Shown: in pieces, positions 32,414 to 42,113 of the stretch
How positions within the stretch are numbered: the stretch's first letter is position 1
Layout: every line of letters begins with the position of its first letter
Assembly: GCA_964486335.1 (NCBI GenBank)
Contig: CAZAMB010000004.1
Span: 191,824 to 255,823 of the forward strand
DNA from: CAZAMB01 sp964486335
Lineage (GTDB): Bacteria > Planctomycetota > Phycisphaerae > UBA1845
Length of the DNA: 64,000 nucleotides
Direction: 5' to 3'
Position numbers and translations under genes: made by a program
The notes under the pieces: generated by a model
Databases searched by the model: none
What the model saw: only the letters and a program-made list of their open reading frames with translations
Told to the model about the DNA's origin: nothing

Positions 32414-34483
32414 CTATCCCACCAGTGCTTTTGTTTCCGCCGCCGTCACGGGAGCATAATGAGAGGGTTCCATCGTGCAGGTCGCTCGACCCTGGGACAG
32501 GCTCCGAAGCACGGTGACATAGCCGAACATCTGGGACAACGGAACATCCGCCTGAATCACCCGGTTTTCGCCGTGGAGTTCGGTGTTTCGCACTATGGCG
32601 TTTCGACTGTTCAAATCCCCCATGATGGCCCCGAAATAGTCGTCGGAACTGACGATTTCGACCTTCATGATCGGCTGGAGCAGGACCGGTCCGGCCGCTT
32701 TCATCGCTTCATAAAAGGCGTTTCTTGCGGCGTTTTCGAACGCCACTTCGGAGCTGTCCGTTTCATGCTGGACGGCGCCCACGACCGTCGCCTTCCAGTC
32801 GATCACTGGATAGCCCCCCAGCACGCCGGACTGGGCCGCTTCGCTGATGCCGACTTCCACCGCTTTGGCGAATTCGGGAAGAATCGCGTCGGTCGGAAGC
32901 GACTTGGTGATTTCGAAGTTCGCTTTTCCGGAAATGTGCTTTCGCGGTTCAATCCGCAAACGGACCGAGGCGCTGTGCGTTTTGCCGCCGATCTGACGCA
33001 CGAACTCACCGACCACTTCGCCAACGCCGCCCACCGTCTCCCGGTAAGAAACGCGGGGTTTGCCGACAATCACATCAACGTTCATCTCATCGCGAAGCCG
33101 GTGGGCCATGATCTCAAGGTGCAACTCGCCCATACCAGATAGCAGTGTCTGGCCGGTCTCCTCGTTGGCCGTTACGCGTAGTGTCGGGTCCTGCCGCTGA
33201 AGTCCCTTGAGCGCTTCGAAGAGTCTGTCGCGGTCTCGTGAAGAACGCGGTTCAACGGAAACACTGATGACGGTATCGGGAAACTCGATCGATTCGAGAA
33301 CAACGGGCTTGTGCTGGTCGCATAGCGTGTGCCCGGTGAGCGCGTCGCGCGGACCGATCACCGCGACAATATCGCCTGCAACCGCTTGATCCAGTTGATC
33401 GCGACGCTTCGCAAACATGCGGTAAATGCGGCTGATGTTTTCCTTTGCTCCGGTGGCCGGATTGAAGAGCCGCGAGTTCGGCTTCAACGTCCCCGAATAC
33501 ACGCGCATGTAGTAAAGATCGACCGGCTTTTCGGCCACAATCTTGAAGACCAGCGTAACCAGCGGCCCCTTGGGATCCGAACGAAATTCATGGGACTTCT
33601 CGGGATTCCTGGCTTCATGAGCGACGACCGGCGGAACATCGAGCGGACTCGGAAGAAAATCGCACACCGCGTCGAGCATCCGCTGAACCCCGATGAACTT
33701 GAGCGAGCTCCCGCAAAGCACCGGCGTGAGCGTGCGCCGCAGCGTCGCCGTGCGTAGCGCCTTGCGGATTTCGTCGGGAGTAATCGGTTCGTCGGCCAGG
33801 TACTTTTCCATCAGCGGTTCAGAATACTCGGCCGCGGCTTCGACCAATTCACGGCGCATGTGGTCGGCCTGCTCGCGGAGCGATTCGGGAATATCGCGCT
33901 CTTCCTGCGCGCTGCCCAGCGCCTCCGCGTTGAAGTAAACAGCCCGCATAGTGATAAGATCCACGAGCCCCTCGAAGTTGTCCGACGCGCCGATGGGAAA
34001 CTGAATTGGGATCGGGACGATGCTCAACCGCTCCTGAATGGACGAGACGGAATGCTCGAAGTCGGCCCCGATGCGATCCATCTTGTTGACGAAACAAACA
34101 CGCGGAATTTGATATTTGTCGGCCTGCCGCCAGACGGTCTCGCTCTGAGCCTCGACCCCTTCTCGAGCGTCAAAGACGATGACCAAACCGTCGAGCACAC
34201 GCATCGAGCGCTCCACTTCGGCCGTGAAATCCACGTGGCCGGGGGTGTCGATGAGGTTAATCGTGTGGTTTTTCCAGGGACAAGTGACGGCTGCGGAGTA
34301 GATGGTGATGCCGCGCTTTTGCTCCTCCTCGTCGAAGTCGGTGGTCGTGGTGCCGTCGTCGACCTCGCCCATGCGATGAGTCTTGCCGGTGTAATAGAGA
34401 ACACGCTCGGTGGTCGTGGTCTTGCCGGCGTCAATATGTGCGGCGATGCCGAGATTGCGAACGCTGTGGAGGTCGAGACTCAT
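32414..34483 (-). CDS. fusA: Elongation factor G
   Basis: A translational GTPase that drives tRNA-mRNA translocation, 689 aa. The G motifs are AHIDAGKTTTTER (G1), RGITIYSAAV (switch I), DTPGHVDF (G3) and NKMDRIGA (G4). Domains II-V follow, with YRETVGGVGEVVGEFVRQIG in domain IV and MFGYVTVLRSLSQGRAT near the end. The segment before switch I reads VDDGTTTTDFDEEEQKRG, where canonical EF-G has a Met-Asp-Trp-Met motif. This could mark one of the duplicated EF-G types known in planctomycetes. Neither rpsL, rpsG nor tuf is next to it. Confidence 0.93.
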   Translation of the reverse strand: MSLDLHSVRNLGIAAHIDAGKTTTTERVLYYTGKTHRMGEVDDGTTTTDFDEEEQKRGITIYSAAVTCPWKNHTINLIDTPGHVDFTAEVERSMRVLDGLVIVFDAREGVEAQSETVWRQADKYQIPRVCFVNKMDRIGADFEHSVSSIQERLSIVPIPIQFPIGASDNFEGLVDLITMRAVYFNAEALGSAQEERDIPESLREQADHMRRELVEAAAEYSEPLMEKYLADEPITPDEIRKALRTATLRRTLTPVLCGSSLKFIGVQRMLDAVCDFLPSPLDVPPVVAHEARNPEKSHEFRSDPKGPLVTLVFKIVAEKPVDLYYMRVYSGTLKPNSRLFNPATGAKENISRIYRMFAKRRDQLDQAVAGDIVAVIGPRDALTGHTLCDQHKPVVLESIEFPDTVISVSVEPRSSRDRDRLFEALKGLQRQDPTLRVTANEETGQTLLSGMGELHLEIMAHRLRDEMNVDVIVGKPRVSYRETVGGVGEVVGEFVRQIGGKTHSASVRLRIEPRKHISGKANFEITKSLPTDAILPEFAKAVEVGISEAAQSGVLGGYPVIDWKATVVGAVQHETDSSEVAFENAARNAFYEAMKAAGPVLLQPIMKVEIVSSDDYFGAIMGDLNSRNAIVRNTELHGENRVIQADVPLSQMFGYVTVLRSLSQGRATCTMEPSHYAPVTAAETKALVG

Positions 34484-34640
34484 GGGCAGGGATTATAGGG
34501 AAACCCCCGCCGTTCGCACGCGCCACCGTCGCCTTTGTTCCGATCGCGCGGCGCTGTTTGCATTGCGGGCACAAAGGAAAAGCCTGCCCTTGACGTGACC
34601 ACATCGCCGCTGATGTCCCATTCGGCCAATCGCGAATCCA

Positions 34641-34868
34641 TCACTTTTCGGTCGAAGTCTCGACTTCGATGGTCGTCGTCGATTCTTCGTCGATTTTCTT
34701 GCCGGTCTTTTCTTTCAAGTCAATGACATACACCTCGCCGTCGATCTCGATGAGCCTCTTCTGGCCGCACGGCTTGCCCACCCGACTATAGCCACCGATG
34801 ACCATGATGCACCCCGTACTTGAGAGCGCCACCGCCACCGACAATACAAATAATGAAAACTTGCGCAT
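34641..34868 (-). CDS. Small putative lipoprotein
   Basis: A 75-aa protein with a signal peptide and lipobox (LSSTGC at residues 14-19), so it is probably lipidated at Cys19. The mature part is short and polar, with a possible beta hairpin (RLIEIDGEVYVIDLKEK) and an acidic, Thr-rich end. I do not recognise the family. It lies alone between fusA and the acetyltransferase gene on the same strand. Confidence 0.6.
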   Translation of the reverse strand: MRKFSLFVLSVAVALSSTGCIMVIGGYSRVGKPCGQKRLIEIDGEVYVIDLKEKTGKKIDEESTTTIEVETSTEK

Positions 34869-35036
34869 GGGTTGCCTCCGATGTCGCGTTTCCGCGAAAC
34901 TGCGTTTTCGGCCCTTCGCCGACCGCCGACGATTGGGCCATCAATGCAGATAAGACCCTTGCAACGAAGAAAAGTTAGATCGCGGCCGCAACCAGGTTGT
35001 CTGTAACTGTCCAGAAAAAACACTTGGAAATGTCGT

Positions 35037-35567
35037 TCACGGCGACGCCGGATCGATCGCGCGGGCGAAGCCGAATTCTCGCGATTGAAACACATCGTTG
35101 AGATCGCGAAGGCCGCATTCCTCGAAGCCGAGCCGCCGGTATAGTCGATGGGCATCGGCGAACCGCGTGTCGCTCCAGAGGACCACGCGGCGACGTCCGG
35201 CCGATCGTGCGTACTCCATGACCAGCGCCGCGAGCCTGGCGCCCCAACCCTGATTGCGAATCGATGGATGAACATAGAGCGACTTGAGTTCGCCGGAGCC
35301 GTCCTCGTGCAGAATCACGCCGACCGTGCCGACGATCTCGCCTTCGCGGTCCAGTACCCAGAACTCTCCCCCACTGCCCCGAAAATACCCGCACGGTTCG
35401 CGGAGGTGGGCATCAGGACCGTCGAGCAGCAGATGAACGCCGTACTCGCGGAAAATCGCGTCGATGAGACGCTGAACCGCCGGCGTGTCCGTGGACGCGG
35501 CCGGGCGAACGCGCGGGCTTCGGCCGGGACGACAACTCGCGTTAGCATGTGGGCATTGCGCTGTCAC
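35037..35567 (-). CDS. GNAT-family N-acetyltransferase
   Basis: A 177-aa acetyltransferase of the GNAT fold. The core is GTVGVILHEDGSGELKSLYV (strand beta4), followed by the acetyl-CoA loop RNQGWGARLAALVMEYARS and the C-terminal ADAHRLYRRLGFEECG. The start is uncertain: a GTG at 35567 gives about 30 residues before the domain (RPAASTDTPAVQRLIDAIF), and the frame stays open further upstream without a family match. The substrate cannot be told. Confidence 0.8.
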   Translation of the reverse strand: MTAQCPHANASCRPGRSPRVRPAASTDTPAVQRLIDAIFREYGVHLLLDGPDAHLREPCGYFRGSGGEFWVLDREGEIVGTVGVILHEDGSGELKSLYVHPSIRNQGWGARLAALVMEYARSAGRRRVVLWSDTRFADAHRLYRRLGFEECGLRDLNDVFQSREFGFARAIDPASP

Positions 35568-35776
35568 GTCATGGCACTCCCTTGTTCGTCGCCAACGAAT
35601 TCGCGGTTGGCGACGATCCTTACGCCGACATTGTCGATGGTCCGTGGTCCGCTGTCGAATGCCGCGTTTGCCGCGTATAGGCCAAAGCGGTAGCTTGATG
35701 AGCGAGTGTTGGCCGATCGTCGTCGTGGATCGCAAAGCGCTGAGCGGCGGCCGCAATATGAAAGGAGCCTCAGGTC

Positions 35777-36952
35777 ATGAACATCGCGTCGGTACAGGAT
35801 TACATGCGCGCTCAGGGAATCGGTGGCTGGCTCGTATATGACTTCCGGGGAAGCAACCCCGTCCTTCAGCAACTCCTCGGCGGCAAGCGATGGACCACAC
35901 GGCGGGCGGTGCTGTGGGTCCCGATCAGCGGCGAACCAGTGCTGTTGCACCACGGCATCGACGGCCCGTCGTTCGCTTCCGTATCGCAGAAAAAAGAATC
36001 GTATTTGTCCTGGCGCGATCTGCACGAATGGCTGAAGAAAAAAGTCTCCGCCGCCAAACGCATCGCCATGGAGTATTCGCCGAATTGTGAGCTCCCCGCC
36101 GCTTCATTTGCTGATGGCGGCACGGTCGATTTGATTCGCTCGTTCGGCGCCGAAGTGGTCACGTCGTCCAACCTGATTCAGGTCTGCGTGGCCACCTGGT
36201 CGCCTAAGGCACAAGACGGACACGCCGTAGCTTCGAAGAAAGTAGCCGCCATCAAAGACGAAGCCTTCGCGATGATCCGCGACCGGCTCCAGGCGGAAAA
36301 AAGGGTTTGTGAATACGAGGTGCAGCAGCACATCCTGACGCGATTCACCGGCGAAGGACTCGAGACAGGCGAACCGCCGATCGTCGCCGCCAACGCGCAC
36401 AGCGGCGATCCTCACTTTGAAACCTCGAAGGAATCGACGGTCAGTTTCAAACGCGGTGATTGGATTCTGATCGATTTATGGGCAAGGTTGCCCGGCGATG
36501 AAAACGTCTATTCAGATATCACCTGGATGGGACACGCCGGCGGCGAAGTTTCGGCCAAGCATCGCGAAGTTTGGGAAACGGTTCGCAACGCGCGAGACGC
36601 CTCGCTCAAACGAGCGGTCGATGCCTGGTCAAAGAAAGAACGTGTGCAGGGCTGGCAGTTGGACGACGCGGCCCGCGAACTCATCATCGCGGCGGGGTAC
36701 TCCCACGGCCTTCGCCATCGGACCGGCCACAGCCTGTCGCCCGGACCGCTCGTCCACGGCATGGGCATGAACCTCGACAATCTCGAAACACACGACACCC
36801 GCGAGATGCTTCCGGGCATCGGCTTCACCATCGAACCGGGCATCTACCTTCCCGAATTCGGCGTTCGATCGGAAATCAACGTCTTCGTCGATCCCGCAAA
36901 GGGGCCGATAGTGACATCACCGTTGCAAACCGAACTCATTTGTGCCGGATGA
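35777..36952 (+). CDS. M24-family metallopeptidase (Xaa-Pro aminopeptidase-like)
   Basis: A 391-aa protein with a creatinase-like N-terminal domain (residues 1-150) and an M24 pita-bread domain. Likely metal ligands are the two Asp in DLWARLPGDENVYSDITW, the His in GHSLSPGPLVHG, and the Glu in FTIEPGIYLP and SEINVFV. The first Asp is followed by Leu-Trp rather than the common x-Gly. It probably removes residues N-terminal to proline. The ATG has AAAGGAG about ten bases upstream. It is divergent from the GNAT gene and ends 4 bp before the convergent acs gene. Confidence 0.87.
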   Translation: MNIASVQDYMRAQGIGGWLVYDFRGSNPVLQQLLGGKRWTTRRAVLWVPISGEPVLLHHGIDGPSFASVSQKKESYLSWRDLHEWLKKKVSAAKRIAMEYSPNCELPAASFADGGTVDLIRSFGAEVVTSSNLIQVCVATWSPKAQDGHAVASKKVAAIKDEAFAMIRDRLQAEKRVCEYEVQQHILTRFTGEGLETGEPPIVAANAHSGDPHFETSKESTVSFKRGDWILIDLWARLPGDENVYSDITWMGHAGGEVSAKHREVWETVRNARDASLKRAVDAWSKKERVQGWQLDDAARELIIAAGYSHGLRHRTGHSLSPGPLVHGMGMNLDNLETHDTREMLPGIGFTIEPGIYLPEFGVRSEINVFVDPAKGPIVTSPLQTELICAG

Positions 36953-36956
36953 ACGA

Positions 36957-38936
36957 TTAACGCTTCTTGACGAGGTTGTCCACGACGCTCGGATCGGCCA
37001 GCGTCGTCGTATCACCGATTTGATCGGGCTGACCCTCGGCGATCTTCCGCAAAATCCGCCGCATGATTTTTCCGCTGCGCGTCTTCGGCAACCCCGGCGC
37101 CCAATGGATCACGTCCGGCGCGGCGATCGCCCCGATCTGCTTGCGAACATGCCCCACCAGTTCCTTGCGCAGCGCCTCGGTGTAATCCTGCCCGACTTTC
37201 AGCGTCACATACGCATAGATCCCCTGCCCCTTGATTTCGTGCGGAAATCCAACTACAGCCGCTTCGGCAACCGATGGGTGGGACACCAACGCACTCTCGA
37301 CCTCGGCCGTGCCCATCCGATGGCCTGATACATTGATCACATCGTCGATGCGGCCGGTGATCCAATAGTATCCGTCTTCGTCACGGCGGCATCCGTCGCC
37401 CGTGAAATAGAGTCCCGGACAACGAGTAAAGTAGGTTTCCTTGAAGCGCTCATGCTGGCCGTACACAGTCCGCATGATCCCCGGCCAGGGCTCCTCGATA
37501 AACAACGCGCCCGAACCCGCGCCTTCGACCGGCTTGTTGTGCTCATCGAGGATGAGCGGCTTGACGCCGAAGAACGGCAGCGTCGCCGAACCGGGTTTGG
37601 CTGGTATGGCCCCCGGTAGCGGCGTCATCAAGATGCCGCCTGTTTCCGTCTGCCACCAGGTGTCAACGATCGGGCAACGTTCTTTGCCCACCAGACGGTG
37701 ATACCACATCCACGCCTCCGGATTGATCGGCTCGCCGACCGTGCCAAGCAGTCGCAGGCTCGCGAGGCTTCGTTTCTTCACGTGCTCATCGCCTTCGCGC
37801 ATGATCGCGCGAATGGCCGTCGGGGCAGTGTAGAACTGCGTCACTTTGTACTTGTCCACCACGTCCCAGAATCGCCCGGCGTCGGGGTACGTCGGAATGC
37901 CTTCGAACATCAATGTCGTCGCGCCGGCGCAAAGTGGACCATAAACGATGTACGAATGTCCCGTGACCCACCCGATGTCGGCGGTACACCAGAAGATGTC
38001 GCCGTCGTGATAATCAAACACAGTTTTGAACGTGAACGTCGTGTGAATCATGTATCCACCGACGGCATGGAGCACCCCCTTGGGTTTGCCCGTCGACCCG
38101 GACGTATAAAGGATGAACAGCGGATCGTCGGCGTCCATCCATTCGCATTCGCACTCCGGCGAAGCGCCGCTCATCACGTCCCGCCACCATCGGTCCCGCC
38201 CCTCCTGCATTTGAACGGGCAGAGTCTGGGGGCCGAGCCGCTGGAACACGATGCACGTTTTGACGCTTGTGCCCTGCTCGGCGGCTCGCTTCATGGCCTC
38301 ATCCGCATTGGCCTTAAGCGCGATCGGCTTGTTGCCGCGCATGGAGCCGTCGGCAGTCACCAGGATTTCGCATTGTGAATCGACGATCCGATCGGCCAGG
38401 GAATCTGGCGAGAACCCTCCGAAGACGATCGAGTGAACGGCTCCGATGCGCGCGCACGCCAGCATCGCGATCGCCAGCTCCTTGATCATCGGCATGTAGA
38501 TCGATACACGGTCCCCCTTCTTGACCCCAAAGTTCTTGAGCACATTGGCAAACTGACACACAGCCGCGTGAAGCTGGTTGTAGGTCAGGTCATCATCTTC
38601 GCCCGGCTCGTTACCTTCCCACAGAATCGCCAACTGGTTGCCGCGCGACGGGAGATGCCGGTCGAGCGCGTTGTAGCAGATGTTCGTCTTGCCGCCGAGA
38701 AAATACCGAATCGCGATCTTGTCCTTGAAATCGTATTCGCGGACTTTCGCCCATTTCTGGTGCCAGTGAAATCCTTCGGCGATTTCCGACCAGAATCCCT
38801 CCGGATCGTCGATCGATCGCTGGTACATTTCCCGGTATTGGGCCAGTGATTTGACGTGTGCCTTTTCGGCGAAATCCTTCGGCGGCGCGAACATCGGCGA
38901 ACCGCCTGCTGCCTTTGTCATGCTCTCAGGTGCCAT
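36957..38936 (-). CDS. acs: Acetyl-CoA synthetase
   Basis: Makes acetyl-CoA from acetate, ATP and CoA. The 659-aa protein has the full family length. Motifs are YTSGSTGKPKGVLH (A3), GTVGEPINPEAWMWYHRLVG, VDTWWQTETGG, and the C-terminal PKTRSGKIMRR. The Lys of this last motif is the residue acetylated for control in other bacteria. It converges with the M24 gene. A GC-rich hairpin lies about 80 bp upstream of the ATG. Confidence 0.96.
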   Translation of the reverse strand: MAPESMTKAAGGSPMFAPPKDFAEKAHVKSLAQYREMYQRSIDDPEGFWSEIAEGFHWHQKWAKVREYDFKDKIAIRYFLGGKTNICYNALDRHLPSRGNQLAILWEGNEPGEDDDLTYNQLHAAVCQFANVLKNFGVKKGDRVSIYMPMIKELAIAMLACARIGAVHSIVFGGFSPDSLADRIVDSQCEILVTADGSMRGNKPIALKANADEAMKRAAEQGTSVKTCIVFQRLGPQTLPVQMQEGRDRWWRDVMSGASPECECEWMDADDPLFILYTSGSTGKPKGVLHAVGGYMIHTTFTFKTVFDYHDGDIFWCTADIGWVTGHSYIVYGPLCAGATTLMFEGIPTYPDAGRFWDVVDKYKVTQFYTAPTAIRAIMREGDEHVKKRSLASLRLLGTVGEPINPEAWMWYHRLVGKERCPIVDTWWQTETGGILMTPLPGAIPAKPGSATLPFFGVKPLILDEHNKPVEGAGSGALFIEEPWPGIMRTVYGQHERFKETYFTRCPGLYFTGDGCRRDEDGYYWITGRIDDVINVSGHRMGTAEVESALVSHPSVAEAAVVGFPHEIKGQGIYAYVTLKVGQDYTEALRKELVGHVRKQIGAIAAPDVIHWAPGLPKTRSGKIMRRILRKIAEGQPDQIGDTTTLADPSVVDNLVKKR

Positions 38937-39586
38937 CGGTCGTTACTCCTGAAAGAGGCGCCCAAACGCGGTGGAACGCATCCCCGCGACCGGACGCGCA
39001 CTGAACTCTCTATGCCGCCGCGTTACACGCGGCATGCCGCGCCCAGAACTCCCTGGACGCTGAACTCCAGGCCGAAATGCATCAGTTCTCGTTGGACATT
39101 ACTCATTTACTAGAAGTCGCCGGCTTTGGCGAATCGAGTTATTACCGGACGCATGCTTCCCAAGCCATCGCATTCGATCGTGATCGCTTACGCTTCGATT
39201 GAAAAACACACACTTTATACAATAGCGCAATAAGCGTACCGAATTGGCCCTCTGAGAGAAACTTTCGCTTTAATAATGAACCGCACCCACTTCGCGTATT
39301 CTGGCTTGCGCAAGTTCATTCCTTCTTGTTTCATTTCCGTCAAGCCGATTGCTCGCCCCGCCCAAATACGCACAAATCACTCCACTTGACCGCCCAGGCG
39401 AAATGCTGTTCTTGAGTTTAGCAGCGTGCGGCCAACTTAAGATCGAAAGCGCCGCGCTCGGGCCGTCATCCGACATTGGAATCACAACGATCAAGCCCGA
39501 AAGCTCGCCGCGTCGATAAGGCCGTTGGTCGCTGTCCAATTGGCGATGGCGAATCGAATACGATTTGCGGAAGATTGGCGGTTTGA
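38937..39586. other. Intergenic region between acs and the epimerase gene, no gene seen
   Basis: About 650 bp. It holds a perfect 7-bp hairpin, GCCGCGT-TAC-ACGCGGC (39017-39033), about 80 bp upstream of acs, and an AT-richer part at 39100-39260. Short frames inside have no family match. Both divergent promoters should lie here, but I could not place a pair with correct spacing. Confidence 0.5.
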
Positions 39587-40624
39587 TTGCGCGTCCTTGT
39601 CACTGGACATCGTGGTTACCTTGGCTCGGTGCTCACGAGCTTGCTTCGCGCGGCCCGCTACGAAGTGGTGGGACTCGATTGCGACTGGTATCGCGACTGC
39701 GACTTTGGTCGGATCCGTGAGCCCGTGCCCTCCTTCGACACGGATTTGCGTGATATCGAGTTCGCGGATCTGCTCGCGTTTGACGCGGTGATCCACCTCG
39801 CTTCGGTTCCCGAGGATTTCGACGGGCAAATTGATCCGAGCATAGCCCGGGACATCAACGATTCCGCAACATTGCGCCTCGCCGAGTGCTGCAAACTGGC
39901 AAACGTATCTCGTCTCCTCTTTGCCTCATCATGCGCGGTGTACGGCTCGCGCGGGTCTACGTTGCTCGACGAGACCGGGCCAACGATGCCCATCTCCGAT
40001 TACGCCCGATCCAAGCTTCGCTGTGAATTTATGCTGGACCGCCTCGCCGATCAGAGCTTCGCTCCCGTAGTCCTGCGCCTGGCGACCATGTATGGCGTTT
40101 CCCCAAGACTGCGGATCGACACGTCCATCAACGATTTCGTCGCTTCGGCCGTCGCTTGCGGAAAAATCGACGTTCAAACAGCGGGACAAGCCCTCCGCCC
40201 GTTCATGCACGTTGAGGACGTGGCACGGGCTTTCCTGACGGTTCTGGCGGCGCCGAATGATCTTGTGGCGGGGCAGGTCTTCAATGTTGCCCGAACGGAC
40301 GAAAACTTTCGAATCCTTGATGCGGCGGAAATGGTCAGCGACGCCGTCTCCGGTACGTCGTATACGATCAACGAAAACGTGAAAGACCGCCGCAGCTACG
40401 CGGTCTGCGGTGACAAACTTCTTCGGACCCTTCCCGGCCTCTCCTACCGATGGACACTGCCCGACGGCGTTCGACAGTTGCGCGATGCCATGGCGCACGC
40501 GGGCATGACGCCGGCGGAATGGCGTTGCGGACGCTTTCGACGATTGATGCGTCTGCACACGCTCGTCCAGCGCGGCGAGGTCACGCCATCGCTTCGCGTG
40601 CGTCGTCCCGCGCTGGTCGCCTGA
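39587..40624 (+). CDS. NAD-dependent sugar-nucleotide epimerase/dehydratase (extended SDR)
   Basis: A 345-aa extended short-chain dehydrogenase. The dinucleotide loop VTGHRGYLGS begins at residue 5, the catalytic region has FASSCAVYGS and the active YARSK, and GQALRPFMHVEDVARAF follows. It probably acts on a nucleotide sugar or a similar substrate. The start is a TTG at 39587: the Rossmann strand begins there and an in-frame stop codon lies immediately upstream, so no earlier start exists. It converges with the PQQ-propeller gene. Confidence 0.88.
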   Translation: MRVLVTGHRGYLGSVLTSLLRAARYEVVGLDCDWYRDCDFGRIREPVPSFDTDLRDIEFADLLAFDAVIHLASVPEDFDGQIDPSIARDINDSATLRLAECCKLANVSRLLFASSCAVYGSRGSTLLDETGPTMPISDYARSKLRCEFMLDRLADQSFAPVVLRLATMYGVSPRLRIDTSINDFVASAVACGKIDVQTAGQALRPFMHVEDVARAFLTVLAAPNDLVAGQVFNVARTDENFRILDAAEMVSDAVSGTSYTINENVKDRRSYAVCGDKLLRTLPGLSYRWTLPDGVRQLRDAMAHAGMTPAEWRCGRFRRLMRLHTLVQRGEVTPSLRVRRPALVA

Positions 40625-40649
40625 CAAAAGTCGGCAAGTCCCGGTTCGC

Positions 40650-42113
40650 CTACTTGGATTCCTGGATCGCGAACAGCATTCGGCGATTCGTGATGTAGAG
40701 CACTCCGTTCGCGGCCACCGGAGTCGTATAGACGGAGTTATCAAGGTGATTCACGTTGATCGGTTTCAATTCCGCGCCGTGCTTCAGGACGTGCACATCG
40801 CCATCTTCGGTACCGAGCATGACTTTGCCGTCCACAACATACGGAGAGCCCCAGACCGCCGAAGCCACGTCGTATCGCCAGTGTCGTTTGCCCGTCTTCA
40901 CGTCAAAACAATAAAGAAAGCCACTGAGATCGGCGGCATACAGTAAGCCGTCGGCAATGGCCACGGTGGAGATGGATCGGTGAAAATCCTCTCCGCCGAC
41001 ATGCCAGATTCGTCCCGATTCGGTCACGTCACCGGTCTTGGTTGCGTCGATCGCATAAAGGTGGCCGACGCCTTCGCCGTGTTCAGGGTCTTGTCCGACG
41101 TTCAGAAACACCTTGTTGTCATAAATCACCGGCGTGCCGATGATGTTGTTTCGCGTCCCTCTACCGCCAAGCAACCAGACCGAGTCCTTGGGATTCAGGT
41201 CGAATTTCCAAATGATCTCACCGGTTTTCGGATCAAGCGAATAGCACCAGCCGTCACCGCCGGCAAAGATGGCTTGCGGTTTGCCGTCGATGACCCCGTA
41301 CGTCGGCGACGACCACTGCCCGTGTAGCGTTCCCTTGCCGGGATAGCTCTTTTCCCAGAGCACTTTTCCGGTTTTTTTGTCCACCGCGATGAACGCCGGG
41401 GCGTCCGGAGCAGGCATGTCCAGATGTCCTTCATCGACACCGTTGGACGTGATGATAAAGATCGTGTCCCCGCCGATCACGGGCGAAGCGGTGGCGAGGT
41501 TGTGCGGAAACACGCCGAGTTCCTCGATCATATCGAGGACCCAGACGAAATCGGCGTCCTCCTTTTCGGTCCACTTTTCGTCCTTGAAGGGACCGTCGTT
41601 TTCACCGTCATGAAATCCCTCGGCATCGGCACAAACGACTTCACAACGATTGCTGACGTAATACAGACGATCTCCCTCAACCGCTGGCGATGAGCAAATG
41701 CCCTGCTCCGGCCAGTCGTTCACTTGTCCGGTCGGCAGCTTGTCATGCGTCGCCTGCCAGAGCATTTTTCCCGACTTTTCATCAAAGGCCAGCATGATGC
41801 CCTTGTCGCCCTTGCTGTGCGGGCGAAACTCTCCACGATTGTTCGTGCCGACGTAGATCTTGCCTTTTGAAATGACCGGATTCCCGTACGTTTGAGATCC
41901 GAGCGGCATCGACCATTTGATGTTTTTCTTCGACTTGGCGTCCCATTCGCCGGGAATGCCCGTCTCGCCCGACACCATGTTGCGATCGGTGGATCCGCCC
42001 CACATCGGCCAATCACCCTTCTTGGCCTTCGCCAGCGGTTCACCCCATGCCGTCGGCGCGCAGATCAAAAACAAGAGAACGCCGGTCCCGATCCGTCGAT
42101 TCAGACTATTCAT
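40650..42113 (-). CDS. Exported PQQ-type beta-propeller protein
   Basis: A 487-aa protein with a signal peptide (residues 1-25, ending AWG). The mature part is a beta-propeller with PQQ-like/BamB-like blades: GNPVISKGKIYVGTNN, ICSSPAVEGDRLYYVSNRCE, SPTYGVIDGKPQAIFAGGDG and the repeated Asp-x-Lys-Thr-Gly-Lys turns. Such proteins are common in planctomycetes, and most are not proven to bind PQQ. No haem or catalytic motif is seen. Its ATG overlaps the stop of the upstream propeller gene by 8 bp, so the two are probably co-translated. Confidence 0.87.
   Translation of the reverse strand: MNSLNRRIGTGVLLFLICAPTAWGEPLAKAKKGDWPMWGGSTDRNMVSGETGIPGEWDAKSKKNIKWSMPLGSQTYGNPVISKGKIYVGTNNRGEFRPHSKGDKGIMLAFDEKSGKMLWQATHDKLPTGQVNDWPEQGICSSPAVEGDRLYYVSNRCEVVCADAEGFHDGENDGPFKDEKWTEKEDADFVWVLDMIEELGVFPHNLATASPVIGGDTIFIITSNGVDEGHLDMPAPDAPAFIAVDKKTGKVLWEKSYPGKGTLHGQWSSPTYGVIDGKPQAIFAGGDGWCYSLDPKTGEIIWKFDLNPKDSVWLLGGRGTRNNIIGTPVIYDNKVFLNVGQDPEHGEGVGHLYAIDATKTGDVTESGRIWHVGGEDFHRSISTVAIADGLLYAADLSGFLYCFDVKTGKRHWRYDVASAVWGSPYVVDGKVMLGTEDGDVHVLKHGAELKPINVNHLDNSVYTTPVAANGVLYITNRRMLFAIQESK

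Noticed and set aside
39270..39539. 89-codon minus-strand frame between acs and the epimerase gene
   Set aside because: It has no ribosome binding site or recognisable domain, and its composition is random.
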